A DNA stretch of 64,000 bases, taken from assembly GCA_947683425.1 (NCBI GenBank), contig CANTUQ010000004.1, positions 34,487,001 to 34,551,000 on the forward strand. Direction: 5' to 3'. The translations under genes and the position numbers were made by a program. How positions within the stretch are numbered: the stretch's first letter is position 1; every line of letters begins with the position of its first letter. The stretch is from Excoecaria cochinchinensis (Eukaryota > Streptophyta > Magnoliopsida > Malpighiales > Euphorbiaceae). Shown in pieces: positions 34,681 through 47,855 of the stretch. The notes under the pieces are model-generated. The model was given only the letters and a program-made list of their open reading frames with translations. It searched no databases and was not told where the DNA came from.

Positions 34681-35485
34681 ACCTGTACGAATCTATGATG
34701 GCTATCAAATATACCTTTGTTAGGATGATGCATGACTTGAAGTGCAATGCATGGTCGTGCTGGTGCATCATAGATAGACACATGCAAGCAAATAGATCCT
34801 TCCGACCTTATTTCTCCCACACATGAGGTACTGCAGTCTCTTTCCTAGGTGGGCTTTATCCAAGGCTTAACGAGGAACCCATTGGACACATACAGTGCAT
34901 GGCAAAAAATCAGCAGCATAATAACTCTTAACTAATGTACATTCGTATGGGTGTTCGGCCATTATGTATTTAAACAATTCAACTAAATTAAGATGGCCCC
35001 ACCGGGGAATGAAAGCCTTTAATGAAGACCATTTAATTTAATTTATTTTGTTCAATATATGATGGCCCAAATAGCAAGCGTGGTATTATGGTACATTTTA
35101 CCTAGTGAGAGTATCTATTTCCATTACATGGGCTTCAGTCAAAGGTGGTGTTACTTTAGGTTTACCTAAGTATGGTCCTTGCCAACGGGTCTAGCTCATC
35201 ACAAGCATAGCGACCAATCAAGTCTCCATTTTATATACCATTTGATGGTAGGAGACTTGAGCTGGTGATTATCTCGAGCACTTCCTTACAATGAGTGAAA
35301 GTAGGGTCGTGTTTTGGGAATGCACCGGGGTAGATAGGGGACCAACTAACATAATTCTAAGGCTCTAGTGTATGTAATGCAATTTCAATTAGAAATGGAA
35401 TTTTTGATTCTTAATAACCCAATTATAATTTTAACTTAAGTCACTTTCGAATCGAAGTTTCGATCATCCCCAATGGAGTCGCTAC
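34681..35485 (-). other. RT-E 5' leader and primer binding site
   Basis: Untranslated leader between the 5' LTR and gag; parts are similar to the RT-G leader (42639-43478). The primer site next to the LTR reads TAGCGACTCCATTGGGGA on the minus strand (35467-35484), a variant of the RT-G site. No upstream ORF1 is seen. Confidence 0.65.
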
Positions 35486-38222
35486 TGTGACGCGCACCGG
35501 AACCTAGCAAAGGCCCTTGCTGAGCCCACTTTTAGGACTCGAGGGATTGATTCGCATATTTTTGATCTTGGGCATCATGGGTAATCTTGGATGCCTCCTT
35601 CCCAATAGAACATTGGAAAGGATCATCTAGACTCATAACGCCTTTAGGCACCTTTGAGGTATTTTGGAGTCGCCACCCAATTTACAAGAAATTGGGAAAG
35701 GTCTCTAACCTCTATTAGTCTAAACCAGAGATGGTGTTCGGAACTTCACTCTTATTAATGACTTAAGTCTATAAATGATTTTTTAAGAAATCAAAATTCC
35801 ATCTCTCATCTCACACGATTGTGCATTGAATTTAAAACGCATTTGCAAGCATATTAAAAGCGATAAATAATGCAATAAGTAAATAAATAAATTACGAATG
35901 AAAATTGAGAAAGAACAATCCCCCAAAAATAAATTACAAAATAAAAAATGGGATAGAACAATCCCCCAAGATTAAAATGAAATAAGAAAGCATAAATAAA
36001 AATTACCCAAAAATTAAATACAAGGGCCCAAGAAAAGGAAACATATTCAAAATAAATAATTAAAAATGTATCAAAGTAATTAAAATGAATCATACATAAA
36101 TCGGGTCATTTAGTATTCTTAGGAATATTGGTTCCGTTTTTATTAACTTAAAAATTATAGGACAATTTTTTTGGCATTGTTTGAAAAAACCGAGATGAGT
36201 GATCCCATTTTGTGAAAATTTAGTTCTCCATTTGATAATGAGATTTTGTTGGTTAAAATAGGACATTGGTCCAATTTATTAAGAAAAGTCCCAAGTTATT
36301 AGTTATTAAATAATATGTGATTTTCTATAATACGGATAATAAAACGAATACATTTTACACAACACATAAAAATAATATAATAAGAAAATATGGAATTTAA
36401 AGTGCAAACCCTAAATTGGATAGCCTTTAATTCTCTCCAACCCGAGCATGAATGTAACTCGCGAAGATAAATAATTTTTGAGACAAATAAAGCAAAATGA
36501 ATAAAATGTTAATAAAGTAAAAATTTAATAAACAAATAAATTAAATAAATAAAATAAAACAATTAATAGAGCAATCGAATAATAATCGGTTAAACTAATT
36601 AAATATAAACAAGTATAAATAAATAGACATAAAATAATTGCATTAAAGAAAGAGATAAAAATAAAATAAGCAAAGATAGCATGCAGAAAATGAAGGAAAG
36701 CAAAAGAAAACGGGACAGTGAAGAAAACGCAGTTGTGTTTTCTTACGAAAGACAGCTGTGTTTCCTCAGCAAGGCGCCGGGCAGTGTAGAAACACAGCTG
36801 AGTTTTTGCTCTATCAAGCAAAACCCACCACTTCACAGGAAAAACACTGATTTTAATTTTTAAAAGCTAAAAACCACAAACCCAAACCATATTGGCATAC
36901 ATTAACAACGATAAAATAATTTAAATAACACAGTAAAGATCATTAGATTTTGACAAATAATACATAGCATTAACAATTAAGACAGAAATTAAATAGACAG
37001 AAATTACATAGAGCAAATTATATTCAGGCATTTACGTACAGAACAGAAAAGAGAAGAAATGAACAAGGAAGAAGAGGGAAGCACAGGATTCGTGCGTGGC
37101 ATGCACGAGTCGTGCAAGGCATGCACGACTCGTGCATGCTGTGCACGGATCATACAGTCCGATCGGGAAACAGAGGCCCTCTCTGACGACCAAACGGGGG
37201 AAGGAAAATACCGGCACTATCCAATCGGGAAAGAGCGAAATCCGACCGGAGAAAACATGATTCAAGCAAAAACAAAGATAAAATCCGATCAGTAACCCAA
37301 AACAAATCACGACTTAAGCATCTAAAAAAATAGAGATGAACAGAGGAAAAATTATAACGGACTAACAAACGTATTATCAGGCGATCAAAACATGCAAAAT
37401 ATCATGCGAACACTTATTTAATCATGACAGTAACAAACATGCGATAAACAAATTAATAAGATCAAACAAGAAATATATATACAATATGTACAATGAATAG
37501 AATTAACTAGCACAACAAAACGAAGAAAAAGAATAAGAAATAAAGAAAGAAGAAGAAGAAAGAAAGAAAGAAAAGAAATAGAGATGGCTATTCAGTATTT
37601 AGCCTCAGAATGATATTTTATCTGCAGAAGATGAAGTTCTAGTTTCCTTTTTGCTTTTCTTGAAAATAAGATTAAAATAGAGTTTAAAAACTTTTGGTAA
37701 AAGTTTACGTTAAGAAGAAGAAGAAAGGTGATTGAATCCCCAACTCAAGAATTGATTTCTTGGTCTTCAGAGACAATCTCAGAAGCTTTTTGAGAAGCGA
37801 GAATTATTTTCTTGCTCCTAAAACTCCCTCTTAGCTCAGCTCCCCCTCTCAGTTTCTTCACTTTTTCTTTTTTATCTCAGAGGAGATTAGGTGGTTTCTC
37901 ACCCAATTAACCATAAACCCATACTTTCAAAACCAAATCCCCTGAAAACAGGGAAAAGAGACATTAGGGGACAATGGGGCATGTGAGGCTATCTCTCACC
38001 CGAGAGATGGGCCTCACACAGTGAGGCTCCATCTCACATGGGTGAGATGGGCCTCACCCCACAGGTCCCCAAGAAACGGCCCACTAATTTTTTTTTAATT
38101 AAAAATGAAAAACATATTTTCTGAGCAAACCATCACTTCCATCTGTCTTTTGGCCGTGAACAGGCATCATTTTCATCATAGGGTAACTTTTGTCTGAGTT
38201 GCCTCAGGGCCCGGTGTCTATA
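35486..38222 (-). mobile_element. RT-E 5' LTR (Tat/Ogre-type, minus strand)
   Basis: The 2,737-bp LTR, read on the minus strand, starts TATAGACACCGGGCCCTGAG at 38222 (the other copy starts TGTAGATAC) and ends GCGCGTCACA at 35486. It contains a GCACGA..TCGTGC palindrome island at 37081-37150, about 1.07 kb from its start, and ACACAGCTGTG palindromes near 36730-36810. Confidence 0.85.
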
Positions 38223-38822
38223 GCTGGCAATGGAAATCTTCTATGAGGATACTCGGTGGAGCATACTGCTAAGCCGATTAAACTCCCTCTTATAGTCTGC
38301 TACCGATAAAGCCCTTTGCTTAAAACTTAAGAACTGAGCCCATCTAGATTCCTTATATGCCCTAGTCACATACTTATTGTGGAACTCCCATTCAAAGAAC
38401 TCCCATGTGACTGGGTCGGGGAACTGAGGTTGTCTCAGAACCAATTTCCACCAATCGTAGGCAGAACCTTGCACGAGCGAGACCACACACTGAACTTCCC
38501 TATCCATAGGATAGTAGATCTCTTCCAAAACCCCTTTTACTTTGTCAATCCATATCTCTACCTTATCGGACTCATCCAAACTTGTCCCGTAAAAATCTTC
38601 AGCTCCCGACTTTCTCATACTCTCAATCGAAGCTCTTGGTGCCGTCACCCTCTCTAAGACTCTAGCCATGTCTTGAGATATCTTGAGCATAGCCTCAAAA
38701 GGCATGGCTGGAGCCTCATGCTGTACCCTAGCTAGCTGAGAAGGACCAAAAATAGACAGATCTTGCTCTTGGGGATTCGCACTCTCAGCTAACCCCTTGA
38801 GAGATCCGTGCACAGACTCCAT
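38223..38822 (-). pseudogene. RT-F gag N-terminal half (Tekay-like, minus strand)
   Basis: The frame starts MESVHGSLKGLAESANPQEQ at 38822 and carries the retrotransposon gag core (EEIYYPMDREVQCVVSLVQG, AYDWWKLVLRQPQFPDPVTWEFFEWEF, NKYVTRAYKESRWAQFLS). It is strongly similar to RT-D and RT-I gag. A 1-nt loss near 38270 shifts the frame; the other frame continues YAPPSILIEDFHCQ and is cut at 38223 by the RT-E LTR. The zinc knuckles and pol are missing. Confidence 0.85.
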
Positions 38823-38912
38823 CTAACTACAAAATGCAAGAATATCTGCATCAGGCTAACACAATCCTAAATAAAATTCTATTATATGGTCGCACAGAAA
38901 TGCCTAAACCAG

Positions 38913-38924
38913 GCTCTGATACCA
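38913..38924 (-). other. RT-F primer binding site
   Basis: TGGTATCAGAGC on the minus strand (GCTCTGATACCA on the plus strand), 7 nt from the LTR end, upstream of the RT-F gag. Confidence 0.9.
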
Positions 38925-38931
38925 ATAAAAT

Positions 38932-40285
38932 TGTAACACCCCTTACCTATATGTAAGGGACCTCACCCGCATGGAGGAGTGAGTGCTCGCATAGATAAGG
39001 GTTGTCACCAAACAGAATAATGCATACATATCAATATCCGATACATAAATGTAACTGAAAGAAAACATTCATATACGACAATAGAACCGGCGACCATAAA
39101 ATACTGTAAATAACCATACATTCAGAGGAAAGCACAATTGAGCCCAAATGGAACTTATCAAATCTCATTCATTGATATACCAAAATATATACATTACAAA
39201 ACTATTTACATAAATACAAACTTGAGAGTTCATCATAAAAAAATGGTTACAAACCAAAAGCTATACATTAGGAACTATAAACTACAAAAAATAAGCCTCT
39301 ATCAAAAGCACTCCTATTGTGTTGGCCTAGGCTGCTGCGGATCAAACCTGCCAAAAACTTCCACCGCTTCCACATACCTACACAGGAACCTCCCAAAACC
39401 TTCCACTGCTTTCACATACCTGTACGGATGAAACACTCGTGCTAAGCGATATCACTTAGTGGGGAAAACACAAGATGAACGACCACTCACAATGGACGTT
39501 AAGGCAAAATGCATACATATATATATGAGCATAACAGGCTTGCATCATAAGTTACAATCCTTAGATACATCATAAAATGTAAACATTCATACAGCATCAT
39601 AGTACTCATTCACATTATTTCACATTAATATTAGATTCATAGGTGTACTTGCAAACTTAAAGTAGCGGATAACGAGTGAACACATTAGTACTCGTGGGTA
39701 CAATAAAAGCAACTTCTATCATTTTAATTCAAAAAATATTTTCACATTGGGGGGATCTTAAACAAAATCCAACTTATAAGGATCGCGAGGATCCAAATAG
39801 TGACCTGATAAGGGTCCGGAACACATTGGGGCTGCAGCTAATAGAACTCTATAGGCATGCCTATCTATCCACTTACTTGACTATTGCAGGCTAGGCATTA
39901 ATTCAAAATAATGATCACATAATGAAGCATATTATAATACATACATTGATACATTAATAAATCACAAGTGAGAAACTATGCAAAGAAATTAAAATAATAA
40001 ACATTCAAAAACAAGGGAGCGTCGCGTTCATGACAGAAGCAATTTGCACACACAGGCGCGCTCACAACAGTCAGTCGCGCTTGTGAGAGACAAGCAGAAA
40101 GGCCTTTGTCGTGCCCGCGACATCGGTTGCGCTCGTGATATAGGGCGGGGAGGTCATTATCATTGTAATGGCCCAAATACTGGTCTAGAAGTGTCATTTC
40201 ATAATTTTTGTGCTACCATGATAATCGTAGTGTCGAACAATGTACGGCGTGAGTTTGCCAGTGTCAAAGTTTAGTAATAAGTGGG
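38932..40285 (-). mobile_element. RT-F 5' LTR fragment (minus strand)
   Basis: The minus-strand LTR end (GGGGTGTTACA) is at 38932. Moving right are the CTAAG-type hairpin at 39442-39459, an ACGACC/GGTCGT region, a GTACC-type segment, the TAGGCATGCCTA block (39852-39881) and a CG-palindrome island at about 40018-40150. The block order matches RT-A and RT-J read on the minus strand. The LTR start is missing. The last 130 bp before 40286 show no clear match, and RT-G inserted at the right edge. Confidence 0.75.
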
Positions 40286-42619
40286 TGTAGACACCGAGTC
40301 CTGAGGCAGTCCATATCAGAGTTACCCGATGAAGAGACCAACGTCTGTTTTCAGACAAATGGATGGAAATCGGGAGTTTTCATTCTTCAATTTTACAAGG
40401 ATTGAGGATTTTTCTCAGTAACGGGAGGTTTCGGATGGTTAAAACTTTGAGAAGGGAAATTTTGGTCAACCGACGGGATACTCGTCGGTGGTGGGACGCC
40501 CGTCGCTCGTCGAGAGACCCATCTCTCGCGACGAGCGCCGGGTATCGCTCGACGGTGGGGCCCGTCTCTTGCGATTGAGCGATGCCTGCTCCTCGCAAGA
40601 GACAAGCGTCGCTCGCTTTCGAGTCCCATAGGTGGACCGCCGATCAAAAGACCCGGTGTACCCCTCCGACAGATGCCCATCGGTAGCCCACAGACGCCCA
40701 TCGGTCGGTGATCTGTCAGTTATTCTCACGGGATTTTCTGGGATTTTGTGTAGATTTTCTAGATTTATCAAATATTTTCTAAATCTTATCAAAATCCTCA
40801 AAATCTTTTCAAATATTTTCAAATATTAGATTTGATTTTGTGAATATTCTGTAAATCGATTCGGTTTTGATTTGATTTCAGAAATTTTTTTCAAATTTAA
40901 ATCTTAAATTTAAATTTATTTGAATTATCTACTAAACTCTATAAATAAGGGATTAAAGCTCATTATTCAGGGTTAGAAAATTTTAGGAGAAAACTAAATC
41001 TTAGCAGTTTTTCACAGAGATTTTATTTTTGCATTTTATAAAAAAAATTCTCTTTCAAGATTTCTTCTTTCTCTCATTTTTATGATCGAATTAAGCTAAT
41101 TCGAGGTAACAAAAAACATTCGTTTCTATCCGATTTAGCTATTTTTGACATTTAATTGCTGTCAAAATTTCGGGAAAGAAAAATACAATTTTCTTTTCTT
41201 GATTTATTTTTAAAACACGATTTTTGTAGTCCAAAAATCTCCGAAAATCATGCAATCACGAATCAATCCTTGTAGAACTCGAGGAATCGAAATCACTCAA
41301 CGTTCATCCTTAAAGTTAAAATCTAAGGGTAAACATTCTGGATTTATCATTTGTGTAGGTTAATTATTTTACATTATTTTTTTTATTAAAAAATCAAAAT
41401 CAATTTTTTGAGCTTTTTCGTTTTAATTTTAGAGTCAGGGGTGACCGATGGGTGGAAAAACCACCGACAACCGTCGCTCACGCGAACGACAGGCAGTAGA
41501 TAGTTACTGCTTTCGCCCGCTGGTCAACCCAGGAACGCCCGTCGATCACGAGTGTTGGGCCGTCCCTGGGCCTTTTCTCCTCTATATCTTTTCCTTCTCA
41601 TTTTTTACTTATTTTCTTATGGTTTTCATGGCTATTTCACATTTTTTATTGTTATTTAACTTTTAGCATTTTATTTTGTTCTCAATTTTCACACTAATAT
41701 GGTTTTCATTTTTTGTGAGTTTTATTTGACACTAACACGGTGGCTATTACGATGATCTGAGGATCCTCACCCGGGTTCATTCTTCAAATGTATCCCTTTT
41801 TTATCTTATTTATTCTTTATTATTGTAAATATTATTTTACTTCCGCTAAAATAAAATGGTCAAATATTTTATAGTAAGTTGAATTGGGATTTTCATTACT
41901 AACTGAGGACCAATGTCCTATTTTTAGCCAAATAAAATTGATATTTTAAACTTGTTTTTTAATAAATGTGCATATGAGGACCAATGTCTTCGTCTTTAAT
42001 GAATGTCCCGATTTGTGTATGATTCACACATTATTTACAGTGGGGGTTGTATTTTGCCCCTAGTTTTGTTGTAATTTATGTTCATAATCTTCTATTTTAC
42101 GCCCATTTACTATTTCCCTTGTATGGATGGCTTGCGCTTTAATTAATTGCATTGAATGAGAAATTGGATGAAATGATAAATTCAAAACTCAGTTATAATA
42201 TTAGCCAAGGTATAAATAAATGAGAAGTCTTAAACCTACTCTGGTCTTGGGATCAATGAGGTTAGAGGACCATCTCAATGTTCCACTGGGATGGGGTCTC
42301 CAAAATATCTCTTGTTGACCACAAAAAGGCCAAATTTGCATAATCATAGGCTCCACAAGGTTAGGGGATCACTCCAATATTCTATTAGGGTGGGGCCTCC
42401 AAAATATCTCTAGCTTGCCCAAAATGGATGTATATGCGCTGTCTTAGGCTCACTGAGGCTAGACGACCTTACCCAATGTTCTATTGGGTGGCGACTCCAA
42501 GAAACCTCCTTGTTGCCCAACATAGACGCACTTATAATCTCTTACAAGGTTTTACGAACCTCTTTTGAATGCCCTAAAAGCGGGTCTTCGGGGCACCCCG
42601 GGGTTCGACGCGCGTCACA
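40286..42619 (+). mobile_element. RT-G 5' LTR (Tat/Ogre-type)
   Basis: The 2,334-bp LTR starts TGTAGACACCGAGTCCTGAG and ends CGCGCGTCACA. The ends match RT-E but the body differs, so they are separate subfamilies. Two CG-rich dyad clusters stand out from AT-rich sequence, at 40470-40725 (GTCGCTCGTCGAGAGA..., CTCGCGACGAGCG) and 41446-41560. The second lies about 1.16 kb from the LTR start. Confidence 0.85.
40940..40947 (+). promoter_or_regulatory. RT-G candidate TATA box
   Basis: TATAAATA within CTCTATAAATAAGG, about 655 bp into the LTR. A pyrimidine-rich segment lies downstream. This is the clearest TATA-like element among the LTRs here. Confidence 0.55.
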
Positions 42620-42620
42620 G

Positions 42621-43478
42621 TGGCGACTCCGCTGGGGACAAATACTTAAGACTTCGAATCAAAAATACCTGGTTAAAAATTACAATTGAATTTTAATTTA
42701 AAATTCCATCATCTTTCAAAACTGCATTAAATATCATTAGAGTCTTAGATCTAAGCTAGTTTGGTCCCTCTATCAACCCCGATGCATTCCTAAAGCACGA
42801 TCCTACGTTCACTCAATGTAGGAAAGTGTTAAGGATAATCACCAGCCCAAGGCCCATACCATTTGGTATATGAAATGGAGACCCAACAGGTCGTTACGCT
42901 CGTGATGAGCTAGACCCGTTGGCAGGGACAATTCTTGGGTAGGCCTAAAGTATCATTACCCTGGCCAAAGCTCATGTAATGGAAATAGTTACTTCCCCTA
43001 AGTGGTATGAACCTTAATACTATGCTTGCTATATGGATCAATATATATTGGACAAATCTAGATAATTTGATTCATCACCTGATCAAAGGTTGTCATGCCC
43101 CGATAGGCCCATGTCGATTTATTTAGACTGCCTAAATACACAATGATCATAACCCACGTGTCTGTGCATTAGTTAGAAAAGGTTATGCTGTCGGTTTTCC
43201 ACCATGCACCATACATGTCCATCGGGTTCCCTGTTAACCCCTGGGCCAATCCCACCTAGGAAAGAGACTATGACCTCATGTGCGGGAGTAACAAGGTTGG
43301 AAGGACCTATGTGCTTGCATGTGATTTTTGGATGTTGCATAGTACGATCGTGCATTTTATGGTATTTATGCATCATCTTGACCCGATATGTTCTACAGCC
43401 ATTATAGATCTGCCTAAGTGGTCAAGAGGTTCTTAGGGGCGGCTAGTCAGGAATCCTTTTTTTGAGCTACCAGAAAGG
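42621..43478 (+). other. RT-G primer binding site and leader
   Basis: The primer site TGGCGACTCCGCTGGGGA is at 42621-42638, one base after the LTR, of the type reported for Tat/Ogre elements (usually assigned to tRNA-Arg; not verified here). About 840 bp of leader follows, with no convincing ORF upstream of gag. Confidence 0.7.
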
Positions 43479-44524
43479 GTGGAGTATCCAGACACTCCTT
43501 TGGTAACCAGCTATACTACTTCATCTCAGTTCTCTCTGCATGAAGAAATGGTAAACTTACCAAGAGGGACAGATGCCACTAGGGCCTTGATAGCTGAGAA
43601 AGTAGGCAGAAGGTTCGAAGAGTTTGAGAATAGGATGACGGCTATGATGGCCAACATGGCTCAACCACTTGCTCCACAGAACCCACCACCTCCTCCTATG
43701 AGAAATAATGAATAGGAGGTGGTCAGAGAAGACCCTCAAGAAGAGATACGCCCACCATTAGTAGACTTAAGAGCTACCACAGCAGGGGCATAGAGGAGAA
43801 GGCCAGCCCAGAGGATAGATGATACTTGGAAGAGGATGAGTACGAAGAAACATTGTTAGGGAGAGGGAAGGCACCTCAGAATAAAGAAGCCATCTGGAAG
43901 AAGATGGAAGAGAAATTTGAAGTAATAGCAAAGATGCTGACGAGGGGGCAAGGGATGAACCCCGAGGATAAGGAGTTGGAAGGGGAAGATCTGATCTCGA
44001 TGAATTTTAAGATGCCGGACGTCCCCAAATTTGATGGCACTTTCGATCCCACCGCTCACATAAAGTAGTACTCGCTGGTGATGAAGGGTATTACTTTAAC
44101 AAAGAGATAGATGATTGAATACTTTTGTCTGAGTTTAACTGGCCAAGCGATGGATAGGTATCATGGGTTGGACCGGAGGACAAAGGAGGATTGGGATTTG
44201 CTCACATAAGAGTTTCTCAGACAATACAACAGTAGTACAAGAATGGAGGTGACTTTGAAGGACATGGAATTGCTGCAGCAGAAGGCGGGCGAGTCTTTCC
44301 ATGAGTATCTGACCCGATGGAGGAATCGGGTAATAGAAATGAAAAGAAAACTAGATACTCAAGATCAGATACGGTTGTTCATTAAAAATGCGAGCCCGTA
44401 TCAGAGAGATGGACTACAGATAAAGGGACTGAGAGACTGGGAATCATTGAAAGACATCGCCATTGAGGCCGAGGGAGAGTACCTTTCGAGAAGGGTGAAT
44501 AATGAAAGCTTTGCCAAGAAGGGC
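43479..44524 (+). pseudogene. RT-G gag N-terminal and core part (Tat/Ogre-type)
   Basis: Visible segments are a helical region (DATRALIAEKVGRRFEEFENRM), an acidic linker, DVPKFDGTFDPTAHI, the gag core (SLTGQAMDRYHGL..., ESFHEYLTRWRNRV, DQIRLFIKNASPYQRDGLQIKG) and a tail cut by RT-H at 44524. In-frame stops at 43713, 44066, 44108 and 44207 stand where the family sequence suggests Gln codons. A frameshift separates the first and second segments. Gag resumes at 50797 beyond RT-H. Confidence 0.8.
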
Positions 44525-47078
44525 TGTAACAACCCAAAACGGGCCTAGTCGGATTTGGCACGCTAAGTCGGGATTTCAAGGGTAATTCGATAATTTGTTC
44601 ATGTGGAATTTGAGTAATTGAGGACCAAATTGAAAAGATAATTTAAGTTATTAAGGAAGGAATTGTGTCAGTTAGTAAAATGTAAGTTGCCGAGGACAAA
44701 AAGGGAATTGCAAAGGATTTAAGTGGGCTTTGCCAAAGGACTAAAGAGTAATAAGACAAGATATTTTAATGTTGGACCAAGAGGAGGCTGCCATGTGGCT
44801 TGGTGGGTGAGTGCAATTAATGTGAAAAGAAGAAAAAGGAAAAGAAAAGAGAGAGGGAAGGCAGATCACGTTTCCCTACTCTCTCTTCTCCTCCTCTTCC
44901 TATTTTCTCTTCTTTTTCTCTTCATGTTTCTTGCCCTCCATTCCTTGGTTGTGTGTGTGAGCTATAGTAGAGTGGGAAGATTTAGAGGCTGCTTTGAAGA
45001 GGTAAGTTAGGGTTTTAGGGTTTCCTGCGTTTGGGTTCTTCCTCTTCTTCTTCTAGTTTTATTTGAGTTAAGGTTTGGATTAAGAGCTTTCTAGGCTTTG
45101 TTGTGCAAGCTTTGGGTGGCAAGAAGAAGGATAAGGGCAAAGAAAGGATTGAAGGTTGAAGAAGAGTGATTTTGGATCTTCAATTCCAGGTTTGGGAGCT
45201 TTATTTGCTGCATTTTAGTTTGGGAGTTTAATTGAGTTGTCTTTGCCCTAATTCTCATTGAGGTTGTATATGTGCTTGTATTGTTTAATTTCTGGAATTT
45301 TGAGTGTCTTGGCATGTGTACATGCATGATTTATGTGGGTAATTGTGTTAGTAATACATGATAATGATTGAATTGAAGGTATGTGAGAATTGATAGGGAA
45401 ATTGCATGAAATTGGGTAAACTCTGTTCTTAGTGCTCTTGGTATGCAATTTTATGTTTCTCCGTGTATTAATAGTTGAATCTTGTGAGAATTGAGTGTAA
45501 TTTGATCATGAGCATGCTGTGGTATGTATTTGAATGATAAGGCTAGAGTTTGTGCATGATTGAGTGGTTTTTAAAAGAGTTTTGGGAAAAGAAGAACTTT
45601 CTGCGTTTTAACAGGGAAAAAGGGAACACGCCTCTGTCGCGAGCGCGACATCCATTGCGATCATGACAGAGATGCATTTTGCCCAGGAGAGAGGAAGGGC
45701 ACGAGTCATGCTCATCACCTTGCCATCGCCTCAGCTCCCACTCGGAGGAAAGGGCACGAGACATGCTCAAGGAACACTATTCATGCTCGAAGAGCACGAG
45801 TCGTGATTTCGGTATGTTGACATGCGTTTACATTTCATGATGTGATAACATGTGTATTGGGTAGTGACATGGAAGTCTTGCTGGGTATATGTTATGTCGG
45901 TCTCTGCTACTGTAGTGATTTTAGCATGTTGTTAGGTGTCTATGTTTCTCTATACGCCACTACGTGTATTGGGGTAGTAATGTGAGAGTATGGTGTATTA
46001 GCTTTGTGATTGGTTTCAGCTAGTGTTTGGGCATCATTGTGTGACAGTTTTATGCATGTATAGATAGTTAGAGATTATGCATTGTGTAATCTATGACTTT
46101 CTATATTTAATTGATCTTGGTATGTGTATGTAAGATTTAATTATATTTTCACATGATGATGTTATGAATGTGATGTTATGTTATTATTTCTTTGGTCTTT
46201 GCTATTGGAGCGTTTTTGGCATGATATTATATGTATCAGAGTGGCGCAACGAAAGTGTTGTGCTTTGACCTTGTCAGTCAGTTCTCGGCTCGTGTATGTA
46301 TTACGACATGATAGTTGTACGTTTGGACCTCTAGTGACTTTGCATGATACGTGTGTGCATCATTGTACGGTAGTGTAGTGCATCAACTTTGTAATTCAGG
46401 TATCAGTTAACATGTATGTGCATCCCTGCATGATAGTTGTGTTTCGTGTGAATCAGCTTTTGGTTGGTATATGGGTACTTTGGTATGACAGTTGCGTGTA
46501 CATATAATTTGTGTCTTCGCATGATGCGCCTTCTGATATCTGATACTTCAGTGGAACCTGTAAGTGTTTACATACAAGTTTATATGTATTTCTGTATAAT
46601 AATATATAGTTGTTTGTTTAGTATCGGTTTTCTTTGTTCCTCCCCACTAAGCGTTATCGCTTAGCACGGGTTCTTTTCCCATGTAGGTGGCAGGTTTTGG
46701 TTTGGTTCGAGTCGAGCATCTGCAGGGTCGGCCACATAGGAGTTAGAAGTGTTTTGTTATAGTTTTATTTTCAGCTCCTGTATTTTGAATTATGTATTTT
46801 TGTACCGGTTTGTATATGTATTTATATATAAGATCGGAGGATAGTATTTGGAGATGTAATTATTTTTTATTCCAGCTGTGATCAGGCTTTTATCGTAATG
46901 AATGTTTTTATGTTAATGTATGTTGATGATGTTTCTTAAAAGTTTTAATTTTCGCTGTATTTCTATATGTTTTTATATACGAATGTATGCTTCTGCTTAG
47001 TGTATGTGTGCATGTATGTGAGTGAGCATCGGTAGCGCTCTCCAGTATCCTTCCAATGGGGGCGTAGGGGGTGTTACA
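44525..47078 (+). mobile_element. RT-H 5' LTR
   Basis: The 2,554-bp LTR starts TGTAACAACCC and ends GGGGTGTTACA. It has a putative intron (GT at 45002 to AG at 45189), a palindrome island at 45632-45804 shortened by a deletion of about 410 bp relative to the 3' LTR, and the CTAAGCG hairpin at 46647-46664. Confidence 0.9.
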
Positions 47079-47083
47079 TTTAG

Positions 47084-47095
47084 TGGTATCAGAGC
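47084..47095 (+). other. RT-H primer binding site
   Basis: TGGTATCAGAGC, initiator tRNA-Met type, 5 nt after the LTR. Confidence 0.92.
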
Positions 47096-47208
47096 GCCGA
47101 TTTGGCGGTTCTGGTTGTCTTGTTTGTTATGTGTCGAGTCTTTGCATGAGAGTCGATTTCATGTCGTGGCCTAATGCAGATGTTTCTTGTCTTGTGTCAT
47201 GTCTAGAT

Positions 47209-47855
47209 GGAGTCTGATCCTAGTGAGAATGTGGGCGAGATAACATAAAGTGTGAATCCAGTTGTGGCTGATCAGAGTGTTTCTGAACATCCTTCGGTTG
47301 GAGATTTCGGTCCTGTTTCTGATGATAGGACGTTAGTGCAAGGGTTGATACAGTTATTGGATAGGTTGACTGCTCCTTGAGCTTCTCAAGATTTTGTTCG
47401 GAAGGTACCTCAGAAGAGAAAAGTGTCGGGTAGAAAAAGGATTCGGGAAGCTCTGATGTGTCAACATTGTCAGAAGCAACACTGGAGCCAGTGTAAGAAA
47501 GTTAAGGGAATGCCGACATGTCAGTACTATCAGAAGCGACATCGGGGCTTGTGTCGAATGATGACTGGAGCTTGTTTCAGATGTGGTAGCTTAGAACATC
47601 AGATAGTCGATTGTCCTAAGAAGATGAGTGAAAATCTAGCTCAGCAGGCTAGAAAAGATGTAGAGGAATTGCTCAGAGCTTCTCGAGCGCCAGCGGAGTT
47701 TGTAGCATATGGCAAGGATGCGATTGAGCCCGCAGGTTCTTCTGGTAAGTTGCGTTGTAAGATTTTGTTTAAGTTGGTTTTGTTTGTTTGGGTTGTTCGG
47801 ATGTAAGTGTTTAGCGAGGAAATTTTGAGGACGAAATTTCTTAAGGGGGAGAGAT
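47209..47855 (+). pseudogene. RT-H residual gag with zinc knuckles fused to pol tail
   Basis: The gag start MESDPSENVGE is followed by a TAA (CAA or GAA origin unclear) and a TGA that fits an original CGA codon. The capsid core is gone. An open stretch (47423-47806) then carries a knuckle CQHCQKQHWSQC, a degenerate repeat of it CQYYQKRHRGLC with the second Cys changed to Tyr, and a third, CFRCGSLEHQIVDC. After a short basic/Glu-rich segment the sequence runs into GAAATTTTGAGGACGAAATTTC-like pol tail (hairpin 47819-47840) and the polypurine tract. A full-length relative would have about 3.3 kb of pol here. Confidence 0.8.
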
